A stretch of 64,000 nucleotides of DNA from PALSA-350 sp963834445 (GCA_963834445.1 CAWIBU010000001.1:62001-126000), one strand, 5' to 3'; counted from the stretch's first letter, positions 26,148-34,993 are shown. Notes: generated by a model not told the origin, from the letters alone. Made by a program: numbers and translations.

Positions 26148-27389
26148 TCACGTCAGGAAGATGAGACAAGCCGGGCTGCCCAAAGCCGTGTATTGCCCGG
26201 TGAACTGCAGCATACCTGTTTTCTTGTCAATGCGAAACGACGCGATACTGTCACTGCGTTGGTTACAGACGCACAGATAATTTCCTGACGGATCGATCTG
26301 GATGTGCCTTGGGTAATCGCCCATGGTGGAGGATTCGCCCAGGTAGGTCAACCGGCCTTCGCCTCCCAACGAGAAGATGGCGATCGTGTCGTGGAGCCGA
26401 TTGGCGGCGTAGAGAAACCGCCCGTCAGAAGAGAGCAGAATCTCTGAAGTGAAACTGGTTCCTTTGAAGTCCTTGGGCAGCGTTGAGATAGTTTGCTCGG
26501 CGTGCAGCGCCCCGTTCGCCGGATCGAAACGAAAAAATACGACCGTCGATGCTTCTTCCTGCAGCGAATACAACCAGCGTCCGTTGCGGTGAAACGTAAA
26601 GTGCCGGGGCCCATCCCCAGGCGGCAGGGAGACGAAGGGGGTGGCGGCGGGCAACAGTTTTCCCGTGCCGGGATCAAAGGCTGAGACGTAGAGGCGGTCT
26701 TGCCCCAGGTCGGTTTGCAGCACGAAGCGATTGCCTGGGTCGGCGTGGACCATGTGCGCATGCGGGTGGTCATGGCCGCTGAACGCAAAACTACCCGGCG
26801 GCGCGCTGGACGAGACCGTCGGCCCAACCGAGCCGATATCCTGATGAGTGTAAGTGGCCGCACCCAATGCCCCGGTGGGCCCGACGGGCAGCACGGCAAC
26901 GGAGCCGCCGGCGTAATTAGCGACAAAGACATACTTACCGGTCGCGTCGACACTGAGGTAGGTCGGGCCGGCTCCTTCAGAACTCACAACATTCAACAGT
27001 TTAAGATTTCCGCTGGCCCGGTCCACCGCGTAGGCGCTGACGGAGCCGTTCTTCCCGGCAAAATCTGAGATCTCATTGGCGGCGTAGAGATAACGTCGCG
27101 ATGGATCGAGCGACAGCCAGGACGCATTGCGCGCCTCGGCGACCAGCTTGATCAGGCGGAGTTCTCCGGTCCCCGGATTCATCTCGAACAGATTGATTCC
27201 CTTCCCGTTGTTGCCCCCGCCGTCGAGCGCGGTGCTATAGGTGCCGACATAGGCTAAGATTCTCTGGCCGCCAGCGGCCGCTGCGCGCAGCGGCCGGAGC
27301 GCCGGCGACAGCACGGCAAAGGCGGCGGATTGCTTCAGCAGTGTACGGCGAGTCGTGCGGCTGCTCATCTTGTGGGTTGGTTCATCCAT
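26148..27389 (-). CDS. Lactonase-family beta-propeller protein with Tat signal
   Basis: A 413-residue exported protein. The N-terminus has a twin-arginine motif (TTRRTLLKQSAAFA), then a seven-bladed propeller of the 6-phosphogluconolactonase-like family (AYVGTYS, YLYAANEI, GNYLCVCNQRSDSIA). The start is uncertain: ATG at 27389 and ATG at 27368 both lack a clear ribosome site. The open frame reaching back to 27821 is read as antisense to an esterase remnant. Exported lactonase-type propellers are often of unknown substrate. Confidence 0.85.
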   Translation of the reverse strand: MDEPTHKMSSRTTRRTLLKQSAAFAVLSPALRPLRAAAAGGQRILAYVGTYSTALDGGGNNGKGINLFEMNPGTGELRLIKLVAEARNASWLSLDPSRRYLYAANEISDFAGKNGSVSAYAVDRASGNLKLLNVVSSEGAGPTYLSVDATGKYVFVANYAGGSVAVLPVGPTGALGAATYTHQDIGSVGPTVSSSAPPGSFAFSGHDHPHAHMVHADPGNRFVLQTDLGQDRLYVSAFDPGTGKLLPAATPFVSLPPGDGPRHFTFHRNGRWLYSLQEEASTVVFFRFDPANGALHAEQTISTLPKDFKGTSFTSEILLSSDGRFLYAANRLHDTIAIFSLGGEGRLTYLGESSTMGDYPRHIQIDPSGNYLCVCNQRSDSIASFRIDKKTGMLQFTGQYTALGSPACLIFLT

Positions 27390-27410
27390 GAGAGGAGTAT
27401 AGGAGAAAGA

Positions 27411-27782
27411 TCCGGTAATTTTCTGAAATATGCGGCGGTCGGTCACTCCGCCAACGAGATGCCGGTAGATAGTCATGAGTTCATTGCGCTGGTGGCGCCG
27501 CGCGCGCTCTTTATTGGCGGCGGGGCGCTGCTGACTGATCCCGAATATGTACCGGGGGACGCGTGGCAAGATGCGCAGGGCATGTTCATGGCTGCGGTTG
27601 CGGCAAGCCCGGTGTGGAATTTGCTTGGCGCCAGGGGTCTGGGGACGACAACCTTTCCGGCGATGGGCACGTTGATCGACTCCGGGGATGTGGCGTTTCG
27701 GCAGCACCAATATGGCCATACGGCTGCACCGAACTGGCCGTACTTCATTGCATTCGCTGATAAGGAATTCAAGAAGCGGTGA
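27411..27782 (+). pseudogene. 3' fragment of an acetylxylan/glucuronoyl esterase-like gene
   Basis: The final ~123 codons of an alpha/beta-hydrolase: EMPVDSHEFIALVAPRALFI, then DAQGMFMAAVAASPVWNLLG and FRQHQYGHTAAPNWPYF, carrying the catalytic-His region seen in glucuronoyl/acetylxylan-type esterases. The N-terminal two thirds, including the nucleophile motif, are missing; the fragment abuts the start of the divergent lactonase gene. It is a deletion remnant, and no start codon with a ribosome site exists. Confidence 0.6.
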
Positions 27783-27824
27783 AGCGCCGCAGAAGCTGAG
27801 CGCAGCAGCACAGAATTTCATGGT

Positions 27825-27922
27825 TTACCCAGGACTGACGTCCTGGGCTATTTTCAGTCCGTCCCTGCGGGACTCTGCGGCTCGCTCGAGCCTCATTGGA
27901 GAAACGATACTATTTGTGACGT
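27825..27922. repeat. Dispersed REP-like repeat unit, single copy
   Basis: About 100 bases containing two palindromes: CCCAGGACTGACGTCCTGGG and GTCCGTCCCTGCGGGAC. These are joined to a conserved flank, including GGAGAAACGATA and CACAAATAG-type ends (reverse strand). The same unit, in both orientations, forms the doublet at 31981-32205. It lies between the esterase remnant and the UBP zinc-finger gene. Confidence 0.8.
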
Positions 27923-27979
27923 ACTGCACTCGTCGCTGCATCTATGTTGTTAATCATTTCGTAGTTGAGGAGGACAAGG

Positions 27980-28330
27980 TTGAAAAAAGACCATGCAGGA
28001 ATCGATCCGGCTTCGCGGCCCAGTGGGACGGGTTGCGTGGAATGCCTGGCGAGCGGTGGCTGGTGGCTTCACCTGCGCCGCTGCGCTGCGTGTGGACACA
28101 TTGGTTGCTGCGATAGCTCGCCCAGCCAACATGCCTCGAAACATGCGGCGACGGCGGGACATCCAATCGCCGCCAGCTTCGAGCCAGGCGAGGACTGGTT
28201 CTGGGACTATACCAGGGAGCAGATGGTCGAAGGGCCCGCGTTGTTGCCGCCCCACGCGCACCCGGCACGCCAGCCGGTGCCCGGCCCGGCAGGCAAAGTG
28301 CCACCGAACTGGGAGTCGCTGCTGAATTAG
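27980..28330 (+). CDS. UBP-type zinc-finger domain protein
   Basis: A 116-residue protein that is almost entirely a ubiquitin-hydrolase-type zinc finger. Cysteine/histidine pairs are in TGCVECL, RRCAACGHIGCCD and HASKHAATAGH, with the conserved PIAASFEPGEDW strand after them. The TTG at 27980 is chosen because AGGAGG stands about six bases before it. Bacterial UBP-like fingers have no ubiquitin partner, and their role is unknown. The protein ends PPNWESLLN. Confidence 0.8.
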   Translation: MKKDHAGIDPASRPSGTGCVECLASGGWWLHLRRCAACGHIGCCDSSPSQHASKHAATAGHPIAASFEPGEDWFWDYTREQMVEGPALLPPHAHPARQPVPGPAGKVPPNWESLLN

Positions 28331-28362
28331 CCGGCGGCTTGCAAGGACTGCCTGCGCGGTCG

Positions 28363-28788
28363 ATGATGGTAAAGATGATTGCTTCCCGCTGGTTCGCTAT
28401 TCTGCTCGTGTCGCTGTGTCCGGCAGCCGCTCTCTCTGGCGCCACAACCATGCATTCCCGATTTGTCGGCACCTATCTTTCCCGTACCCATGAAGACGCG
28501 AGCACAGGTCCGGCGATGAATTTGAGCCTTGGCCCGGACGGCACCGCCACGGTTACAGAAGATCCGGGCAACGGAACCACTACCTTGTTTGGCCACTGGG
28601 TCGACGCAGGCAACCAAGTTCGGGTCACGTTCGATAGCACAGAACCTGCCATGGTTTTCGCGCCGGGCCACGGTGGGCTGCAGGCAGTTACCTGGAACCA
28701 TGCGGTCTGGGGCAAAACCAATCCACCGCCTATGAAGCAGGGCGGCAAGATAAAGGAACGGTTGACCCACGACCGGTCCGGCCAATAA
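28363..28788 (+). CDS. Small secreted hypothetical protein
   Basis: A protein of about 141 residues with a signal peptide (SRWFAILLVSLCPAAALSG). The mature domain (FVGTYLSRTHEDASTGPAMN, LFGHWVDAGNQVRVTFD) resembles the small beta-barrel fold of NlpE-like / lipocalin-like secreted proteins, in which a backbone of strand-turn GTW/GHW units is common. Two overlapping ATG codons (28363, 28366) compete for the start. It is not a lipoprotein because no lipobox cysteine is placed correctly. Role unknown. Confidence 0.6.
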   Translation: MMVKMIASRWFAILLVSLCPAAALSGATTMHSRFVGTYLSRTHEDASTGPAMNLSLGPDGTATVTEDPGNGTTTLFGHWVDAGNQVRVTFDSTEPAMVFAPGHGGLQAVTWNHAVWGKTNPPPMKQGGKIKERLTHDRSGQ

Positions 28789-28808
28789 GTTCGGGCTATT
28801 CCTTCGAC

Positions 28809-30920
28809 CTACTTCAAACCCTTGACCAGGTATAGCTCGGAGAGCAGACGCGTGTAGCTATAAACGTAGGCTCGTCCATCCGCGCTCACGAGTACGTGCG
28901 ACATGTCGCAAAGCCCGGTGGTATCGCTGGGATGCAATTCTTTGAAGAGTTGCTTTTCCCCGGTCACCACGTTCAGGCGATAAAGCCTGACCGGCGACTG
29001 TCTCCACTGATAGACGTACAGAATCTTGGGGTCAGCGCTCCACATCAACGCATCGCCCGGCAGCAGACCGGGAATAGCCTGCGGAGCGCCGCCATCCATC
29101 GGATAGAAGCGGCTGCCTCCGCCGGAGAGGTCGGTACCGACCACGAGTTTTCCGTCAGGGGAAACCAAGCAGTTGCCGACTCCCTCAGGAGTAATCGGCC
29201 TGGGCTTACCGCCGTCGACGGGCTGCACAAAGCAGCGGGTAGGACGCCCGGGTAGATTCGCGGCAAAGATGATCTGTTTGCCATCCGGCAACCAATGAAT
29301 CATGTGGCCGTAATGTTGCAGGCCGTCTCGCTCGACGCGCTTCAACGTACCGGCGCCTGTGGGGAGCAGCAGAATCTGGGTATACGAAACAACGCTTGCG
29401 GCCCATTTGCCATCGGGAGAAAGATCGCCGGCCATGCCCTCGCCCAAGGGAATGGGAGACGACCCGGCCATGCTGCGCATCGCGACGGTATAGGTAGGGC
29501 CGCTCTGCTCTCCCTGCTCGTCGAAGAGCAAAGTATTTCCATCGCGCGACAGGTCTACGGGGAGCGACCAATCCAACCAGGAGAGGTCGTGTTCCTTAGC
29601 GGCCCCCGGAGCCAGGCCCATCATGCCCGCCCGGTTCTCATCGCGCGTTAACAGCACTCTGCCGTCGGCCGCGATATCCTGCAGGGTGACTCCACCGAGC
29701 GCGTGGTAAGCGAGTCGCTGCCGTCCGGTCAGATCCACGGCGAAGATACGTCGCTCGAGTCCGGCGTGAGCCGCGGAGAACCATATCTCGGTGCCATCGG
29801 GCGACCACGCCAGACCCTCCTCGCTCTCCCAGCCGGCGGAGAGAATTTTCTTGTGACCAGCGAGGTCAACAACCGCAACCACTCCCTGATCGTCATCGAG
29901 TGTGGGGTGATCGAGAAAGGCGATTTTGTCGCCCTGGGGCGATATGCGGGGATGGCCTATCCACCCCGCAGTCTCATAGAGCACGTGGCCCAGGGGAAAC
30001 TCAAGACGTCGCTTATCCCCTACCACGCGAACGATAGCGAGCTTGTTTCCATCCGGGGCCCAATCGGCCCACTCGACGTTTTCGGCGATCTGGCGAGGCG
30101 AGCCACCGGTTAACGGGACCTCACCCAGGGTGCCTCGCGTGGTCAACATGAAGTTGTGCTCGGCGGGCTGCACGACTGCCATTTGCCCGGTAGAGGAAAC
30201 GGCGAGCAGCTGGGTTGCGGGCAAGTCGAGACTGCGCACACCATTGATCTTGAGGTCGCTCGAGAAGATTTGCAGGGGTGCGCCGTCCCAGGCGGCTGCG
30301 TACAGAACGGTGTGTCCATCGGGCGCGAACCGGGCGGAATAGACGGTGCCGTGCTGCACGGTGAGGCGCTGGAAGTCGGGCGGCTGCACGTGCGCGGTGC
30401 GGTGGCCAAGCCATACCCCCAGGCCAAGAAGAAGGGCACAGCCGGCGATGGCCAGCAAAGCCAGCAGGGCGGGCCGGTAACGCGAGGTGGGGCGGGTGGG
30501 CGGAGCGATGGTCTGTACCGTCGATGCCTCGGCCGGGGGAGCTTCTGCGGGCGCTGCTTCCAGTTTCGCGACAAAGCGGTAACCGCGGCGGGGTACTGTC
30601 TCGATGAAGGATGGATCGTCCGCGCTATCGCCCAGGGCGGTGCGCAACTTGCCCACGGCGACGTTGACGGCGTGGTCGAAGTCACCGAAGTTTTCGGCCG
30701 GCCAGATCCGAGACTGCAGTTCGTCGCGCGTGACCAACGCCCCGGGATGCTCGAGCAGGATTTGCAGAACCTTGAAGGGCTGCTCCTGGAGCTTGATGCG
30801 GCTACCCGATTTACGGACCTCTCCGGAATGGAGATCGGCCTCAAACGCGCCGAACCGTACCGTATGTTTTCCGTTGGTCCCTGGTGAATCCCCGTTGCTG
30901 GAAAACGATGGCATCGTCAT
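28809..30920 (-). CDS. wHTH (OmpR-type) regulator fused to TolB/PD40 propeller
   Basis: A 703-residue membrane regulator. Residues ~20-115 form an OmpR/CadC winged helix (VRFGAFEADLHSGEVRKSG, VLQILLEHPG, DFDHAVNVAVGKLRTALGD, PRRGYRFVAKL). A membrane helix lies near residues 152-172 (ALLALLAIAGCALLLGLG). The C-terminal ~500 residues are TolB/WD40-like PD40 repeats (FAPDGHTVLYAAAWDG, SPQGDKIAFLD, SPDGKLVVGTD). This CadC-like layout with a periplasmic propeller sensor is very common in Acidobacteriota. It is divergent from the aspartic-protease gene with inverted repeats between them. Confidence 0.9.
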   Translation of the reverse strand: MTMPSFSSNGDSPGTNGKHTVRFGAFEADLHSGEVRKSGSRIKLQEQPFKVLQILLEHPGALVTRDELQSRIWPAENFGDFDHAVNVAVGKLRTALGDSADDPSFIETVPRRGYRFVAKLEAAPAEAPPAEASTVQTIAPPTRPTSRYRPALLALLAIAGCALLLGLGVWLGHRTAHVQPPDFQRLTVQHGTVYSARFAPDGHTVLYAAAWDGAPLQIFSSDLKINGVRSLDLPATQLLAVSSTGQMAVVQPAEHNFMLTTRGTLGEVPLTGGSPRQIAENVEWADWAPDGNKLAIVRVVGDKRRLEFPLGHVLYETAGWIGHPRISPQGDKIAFLDHPTLDDDQGVVAVVDLAGHKKILSAGWESEEGLAWSPDGTEIWFSAAHAGLERRIFAVDLTGRQRLAYHALGGVTLQDIAADGRVLLTRDENRAGMMGLAPGAAKEHDLSWLDWSLPVDLSRDGNTLLFDEQGEQSGPTYTVAMRSMAGSSPIPLGEGMAGDLSPDGKWAASVVSYTQILLLPTGAGTLKRVERDGLQHYGHMIHWLPDGKQIIFAANLPGRPTRCFVQPVDGGKPRPITPEGVGNCLVSPDGKLVVGTDLSGGGSRFYPMDGGAPQAIPGLLPGDALMWSADPKILYVYQWRQSPVRLYRLNVVTGEKQLFKELHPSDTTGLCDMSHVLVSADGRAYVYSYTRLLSELYLVKGLK

Positions 30921-30975
30921 TAGACTAATCTTCTTCTTGTTGATGACACACGACGGTCAATATTTTCAACTATTT

Positions 30976-31023
30976 TGCCGGGAGATACCTGTCTCCTGAT
31001 CCTCTCCCGCCAGTCTCCCGGCA
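30976..31023. promoter_or_regulatory. Inverted-repeat pair in the wHTH / protease divergent region
   Basis: A perfect 10-base inverted repeat: TGCCGGGAGA at 30976-30985 and TCTCCCGGCA at 31014-31023, about 38 bases centre to centre. A second inner dyad (GGAGA-N6-TCTCC at 30981-30996) overlaps the left arm. It lies between the divergent starts of the membrane regulator and the exported protease, a natural operator position. Confidence 0.45.
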
Positions 31024-31109
31024 GATAACTCACACAATACCTGCAAGCTAGCTGCTGTGCATTGAGGGGATGCGCCCTCGCGATCAAGCATGACCTCGAG
31101 GTGAGGGCT

Positions 31110-31937
31110 ATGCGCTGGATCGTTTTTTTCAGTCTTATGTTCGCAGGTCAGGCCTGGGCAAGTGGTTATGAGGAGTTGGGGCCGCGCCAACCGATTACGG
31201 GCACGGTAAGCTTCGATCTTTATCGCGGTTACCTGATGGTGGTACGCGGCTCAGCGGGCCCGGCAAAGGGCCTGACCTTTCTCGTGGACACCGGGGCAAG
31301 CCCCACGGTACTGGACCCGCGCGTTGCCCGCAGGCTCCACCTCGCAACCACGGCCGCCAGCATCGCCGTGGTCGGTGGCAGAGTGGCCGCCGAGCAGGCG
31401 ATCTTACCGAGCCTGAACTTGGGACCGCTGCAAGCGTTGAATCTCCCGGTAATGATCGAAGATCTCTCCACCCTGGCAAAAGCACTTCCCTTTCCCCTCG
31501 ATGGCGTGATCGGACTCGACCTTCTTGGGGACGGCGCCTTCCTGATTGATTACGCAGCGCACAGGATCCAGTTCGGTCCGTATCCCTGGATGCCAAACTC
31601 GGTGGCGTTGCACATGAGGAATGGGTTGGCCCTGGTGGATGCGGAAGTGAATGGTGTGCCGGCCAGCCTGCTGCTGGACACCGGTGCGTCGTCTCTGACT
31701 CTCTTTACCAAGGGGACCACTGCCAACCTGAAGGTGACGGCGATCGGGGAATTTGCACGCAGGCAGCTGAAGGTGCGTAGCCTCCGTTTGGGCGAAATGG
31801 AGTTTGGCCAGGAATCGGTTGCGGTTGCGGGCGGGGGCGCCGGATATGGGTTCGATGGATTGATGAGTCCCGCGGCTTTGGGCATCAGGCGGGTGGCAAT
31901 CGATCTCGGCCGGGGCGAAATGAATTTCAGCCGCTAG
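31110..31937 (+). CDS. Exported two-lobed retropepsin-type aspartic protease
   Basis: A 275-residue exported protein (signal peptide ending AWA-S). It has two aspartic-protease active-site motifs in one chain: VDTGASPTVLD (D60) and LDTGASSLTLF (D190), each followed by a hydrophobic-hydrophobic-Gly segment (GVIGLDLLG, GFDGLMSPAALG). This is the retroviral-type fold duplicated into one polypeptide. The ATG at 31110 follows a GAGG element. Divergent position from a membrane wHTH regulator suggests regulated expression. Confidence 0.8.
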   Translation: MRWIVFFSLMFAGQAWASGYEELGPRQPITGTVSFDLYRGYLMVVRGSAGPAKGLTFLVDTGASPTVLDPRVARRLHLATTAASIAVVGGRVAAEQAILPSLNLGPLQALNLPVMIEDLSTLAKALPFPLDGVIGLDLLGDGAFLIDYAAHRIQFGPYPWMPNSVALHMRNGLALVDAEVNGVPASLLLDTGASSLTLFTKGTTANLKVTAIGEFARRQLKVRSLRLGEMEFGQESVAVAGGGAGYGFDGLMSPAALGIRRVAIDLGRGEMNFSR

Positions 31938-31980
31938 GGCGGCCGCCCCTCATGGCGTCGTGACCACGTGCCTGGCGTGG

Positions 31981-32205
31981 TGTGTCACAAATAGGATCGT
32001 TTCTCCAACGAGGCTTAAGCCAGCCGCGGAGTCCCGAAGGGACGGACTGAAATACTGGGCTCCTGTGCTCAGCCGTCCCTAACGGGACTGTTCAGGTAGC
32101 TATTGTCAACCCAGGACTGGCGTCCTGGGCTACCTTCAGTCCGTCCCTTCGGGACTCTGCGGCTCGCTCAGGCGTCGCTGTATAAACGCCTATCTGTGTG
32201 ACGCA
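31981..32205. repeat. Inverted doublet of the REP-like repeat (REPIN-like)
   Basis: Two copies of the ~100-base repeat in opposite orientation. The forward copy (GTGTCACAAATAGGATCG...GTCCCGAAGGGAC) runs from 31981. The reverse copy runs to 32205 (CAGGACTGGCGTCCTG, GTCCCTTCGGGAC). Each carries GTCCC/GGGAC palindromes. The whole could fold into one long hairpin, the arrangement called REPIN in other bacteria. It fills the 350-base gap between the protease and the PspA gene. Confidence 0.75.
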
Positions 32206-32287
32206 CGACACTGGCGCGCGACGCTTTTTGTCGCGCGCCAGGGGGGACCCCGGGTCTCTGCAAACCTGGGAACATCCAAACAGCGTG

Positions 32288-32956
32288 TCAGGCGGGCTTT
32301 ACCTGCCTGGCCTTCAGGTCTTTCAACAGCGACTCGATGTGCTCTTCGCGGTCGAGGGCGGCAAAGCGCTCTTCCAGCGAATCGCCGCCGAGCAGCTCTA
32401 CGTCTGCTTCGTTGCGCGCCTCGCGGCCCACGATGCGCGCCTTCATGCGCTCGATGGCCACCGAGTTCTGCTGCGTGCTGATGGTTTGCCGGGCCGCGGT
32501 CGCCTTGCTCACCATGCGCGTCCGGCGCTCTTGCGCGATCAGCAGTTCGCAGCGGCTGCGCGTCTCTGCCAGCTTTTGGTCAAGCTTGTGCAGTGCAGCG
32601 CGCAGCGTGTCCGCCTCGGCTTGCTGATCTTCCAGTTGCTGCGCAAAGCCCTTGGCAATTTGATCCTGGCTCAGCGAACGTTCGAGCGCGGCGCGAGCCA
32701 GATCGTCGTGCCCCTTCTTCACGGCGAGTTCAGCCTTGTTGCGCCACTCTTCGGCAGAGCCGGTATGCTCCTTTCGCTTCTTTTGTAACAGGTGCTGATC
32801 GGCAATCGCGATGGCTACCTGCGTCTTTACCTGCATTAACTGGTTTTCCATATCGAGCACCAATTGCCGCAACAGTTTTTGTGGATCTTCGGCTTTGTCG
32901 ACCAAGTCATTCAGGTTCGCCCTGAGTAAGGTACTTACTCGTTCCAGTAGTGCCAT
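32288..32956 (-). CDS. pspA: PspA/IM30-family membrane-stress protein
   Basis: A 222-residue, almost entirely coiled-coil protein. The N-terminus (LLERVSTLLRANLNDLVDKA, EDPQKLLRQLVLDMENQL) is the amphipathic membrane-binding helix and helix 1 of PspA/IM30. PspA proteins form ESCRT-III-like assemblies that stabilise damaged membranes. It is the last gene of an XRE / NfeD / flotillin / PspA operon, nineteen bases after the flotillin stop. Confidence 0.9.
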   Translation of the reverse strand: MALLERVSTLLRANLNDLVDKAEDPQKLLRQLVLDMENQLMQVKTQVAIAIADQHLLQKKRKEHTGSAEEWRNKAELAVKKGHDDLARAALERSLSQDQIAKGFAQQLEDQQAEADTLRAALHKLDQKLAETRSRCELLIAQERRTRMVSKATAARQTISTQQNSVAIERMKARIVGREARNEADVELLGGDSLEERFAALDREEHIESLLKDLKARQVKPA

Positions 32957-32974
32957 ATCATCCTCCTTGGTTGC

Positions 32975-34396
32975 TTATTTGGCCGTCGCGGTGTCGGCAC
33001 CGCGGCGCGGCTGCATGCTTTTTACGTTCGCCATCAACTCGGCTACGTTCATTCCTGAAAGCGTTTCGAACAACGCCGGCACCTGGGACGCAATCTTCAT
33101 CATGTCGCCGGTCAGTTTGTTGGCTCCGGTTGCGCCGTCGCTGCCGGAGGAGACGATGGTGATCTTGTCCACTTTGGACAAGGGTTCTGAGAGTGCGCGC
33201 AACAGTTCAGGCATTACAGAGATCAAGCGGTCGACCACTGCCGCCTGCGACCACTCCTGATAGGCCTCGGCTTTTACGTTCATGGCTTTGGCTTCCGCTT
33301 CGCCCTTCTGGAAGATGATGCTGGCTTCGGCTTCACCCTGCATGCGCGTGGCGGCGGCACGGCCCTCGGCCTCGGCCGTTAAACGCCACTTCTCGGCGGA
33401 CGCCAGGTTTTCAATGCGCTGGCGCTCAATCTCAGCGCCCTTCAACACGGTCGAGATCAGCTCTTTCTCGTGACGCAGAATTTCCGCATCCTGTACCTTG
33501 ATCTGTTGCTCTTTCTCCACCTGTTGAATTTTCACCTGCTCGGCCATGACCTGCTGTTGCATCACGTTGGTCTGCAGCTCATAGGACTTGTCGGCGGTCG
33601 CCTCCTGTTTGCGGCTCTGCTCGGTGAACTGGGCCTTCTGGATATCCAGGTCGCGCTGCGCCTCGGCCTGCTTGGCGAGCGATGCGGTCTCTGCGATTAC
33701 CCGCTCCTGGTCGGCCTGAGCTTTGGCAATGGCCGATTCACGCAACGCGTTGGCTCTGCGGATGGCAGTATCGCGCTCCGCTTCGGCTGCGGCAACATCG
33801 GCGTCGCGCTTGATGCGCGCCACGTCGGGCCGGCCCATGTTGGTGATGTAGTCATTCTTGTCGCGAACTTCCTTGATGGTGAACGAGACCACCTCGAGCC
33901 CCATCTTGCTCATGTCATCGGCGCAGGTAGAGCGCATGCGGTCGGCGACCATCTCCGGCTCTTTGACAATCTGCTCGACCGTCAACTGGCCGATGATGCC
34001 GCGCAGGTGGCCTTCCATCACCAGCCGTATCAACCCTTCGCGCTGCGGCGGGGTCTTGGTGAGGAATTGCTCGGCCGAGGTCAGGATGGATTCCTGGTCG
34101 GAACGAACCTTGATTTGCGCCACTGCTTCCACGGTCACGGCCACACCCTGTTTGGTGTAGAGATCCTGCTGCGGGGCTACGTCGAACGACATCAGTTCGA
34201 GCGAAAGCTGGCGGCTGCTTTCCACCATGGGAAAGATCACCGTGCCGTGGCCTTTTACCACGCGCGGGCCACGAAAGCCGTAGACGATAATCGCCTCGTT
34301 GGGGCCGGCTTTGCGAAACATTTTCGCAATCATGCCCATTAACAGGACTAAGACAAGAAAAGACAAGCCAACAACGACCACCACTGTATGCGCCAT
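32975..34396 (-). CDS. Flotillin-like SPFH-domain protein
   Basis: A 473-residue membrane protein. The N-terminal anchor (VVVVVGLSFLVLVLLMGMIA) is followed by an SPFH domain (EAIIVYGFRGPRVVKGHGT, VEAVAQIKVRSDQESILTSA). A long charged coiled-coil region rich in Ala/Glu/Gln follows (QAEAQRDLDIQKAQFTEQSR), then a short C-terminal tail. AGGAGG precedes the ATG. Flotillins organise membrane microdomains, and bacterial ones are often paired with NfeD-like proteins, as here. The same-strand PspA gene suggests a shared membrane-integrity task. Confidence 0.9.
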   Translation of the reverse strand: MAHTVVVVVGLSFLVLVLLMGMIAKMFRKAGPNEAIIVYGFRGPRVVKGHGTVIFPMVESSRQLSLELMSFDVAPQQDLYTKQGVAVTVEAVAQIKVRSDQESILTSAEQFLTKTPPQREGLIRLVMEGHLRGIIGQLTVEQIVKEPEMVADRMRSTCADDMSKMGLEVVSFTIKEVRDKNDYITNMGRPDVARIKRDADVAAAEAERDTAIRRANALRESAIAKAQADQERVIAETASLAKQAEAQRDLDIQKAQFTEQSRKQEATADKSYELQTNVMQQQVMAEQVKIQQVEKEQQIKVQDAEILRHEKELISTVLKGAEIERQRIENLASAEKWRLTAEAEGRAAATRMQGEAEASIIFQKGEAEAKAMNVKAEAYQEWSQAAVVDRLISVMPELLRALSEPLSKVDKITIVSSGSDGATGANKLTGDMMKIASQVPALFETLSGMNVAELMANVKSMQPRRGADTATAK

Positions 34397-34435
34397 AACT
34401 TCCTCCTGAACCTTTCATCAGGAACTTTGTAACAA

Positions 34436-34993
34436 CTACGTTTGCCTTCCATCGCTGCTTGAGAGTTCATCCCAGCAACGTACATAGGCGATGCCACGTT
34501 CATAGCGCATCACCACTACTTCGCGATCACGCGCGATTGGCTCGCCGGTATCGCTGCGCGCCGGGCTCGAACGCCGGGATCCATTCTGCGAAAACAGAAT
34601 TTCGCCGGTGCCTTCGCTGCGGATGGTTCCGCTCACACGGCCGAGTACGCCGGTCATCTCTGTATCCTCCGCGGTGAGCGGACGGTCATGCGGCGCCAGG
34701 ACCCGGGCGAGGAACCAGAAGAGCACCGCTCCGCCGGCCAGTCCGCTCACGACTGCGAGGACTAAGATGACGACCGTTGCCAGACTTCCGTAACGTTCCA
34801 GCAGATAGCCGGCCCCGCCAAACCAGCAGAGAAACGCAGTGACGGTGAAGCCATTGACCATCGCCGTGCCGCGGCTTGCCGCGCTGTGTGCGTGGCCGTG
34901 GAAGTGCAGATGATGGCCGCCGCCCACCAGCGAAAGCACTGTCAAGGCCAGGCCCAGGGCAAAACAAATCAGGTAAAACATTTCCCAGTTCAT
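34436..34993 (-). CDS. NfeD-like membrane protein with OB-fold tail
   Basis: A 185-residue membrane protein with an N-terminal helix (FYLICFALGLALTVLSLVGG), a His-rich loop (HHLHFHGHAH), two more helices (VNGFTVTAFLCWFGGAGYLL, LATVVILVLAVVSGLAGGA), and a C-terminal soluble domain of the YqiJ/NfeD OB type. The ATG at 34993 shares one base with the XRE stop and has AGGAG upstream. The His-rich loop may bind metal (inference). NfeD-family proteins typically accompany flotillins. Confidence 0.8.
   Translation of the reverse strand: MNWEMFYLICFALGLALTVLSLVGGGHHLHFHGHAHSAASRGTAMVNGFTVTAFLCWFGGAGYLLERYGSLATVVILVLAVVSGLAGGAVLFWFLARVLAPHDRPLTAEDTEMTGVLGRVSGTIRSEGTGEILFSQNGSRRSSPARSDTGEPIARDREVVVMRYERGIAYVRCWDELSSSDGRQT

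Noticed and set aside
33470..34342. A Leu/His-rich 290-codon plus-strand frame
   Set aside because: Antisense of the flotillin coiled-coil region; low-complexity composition is explained by the other strand.
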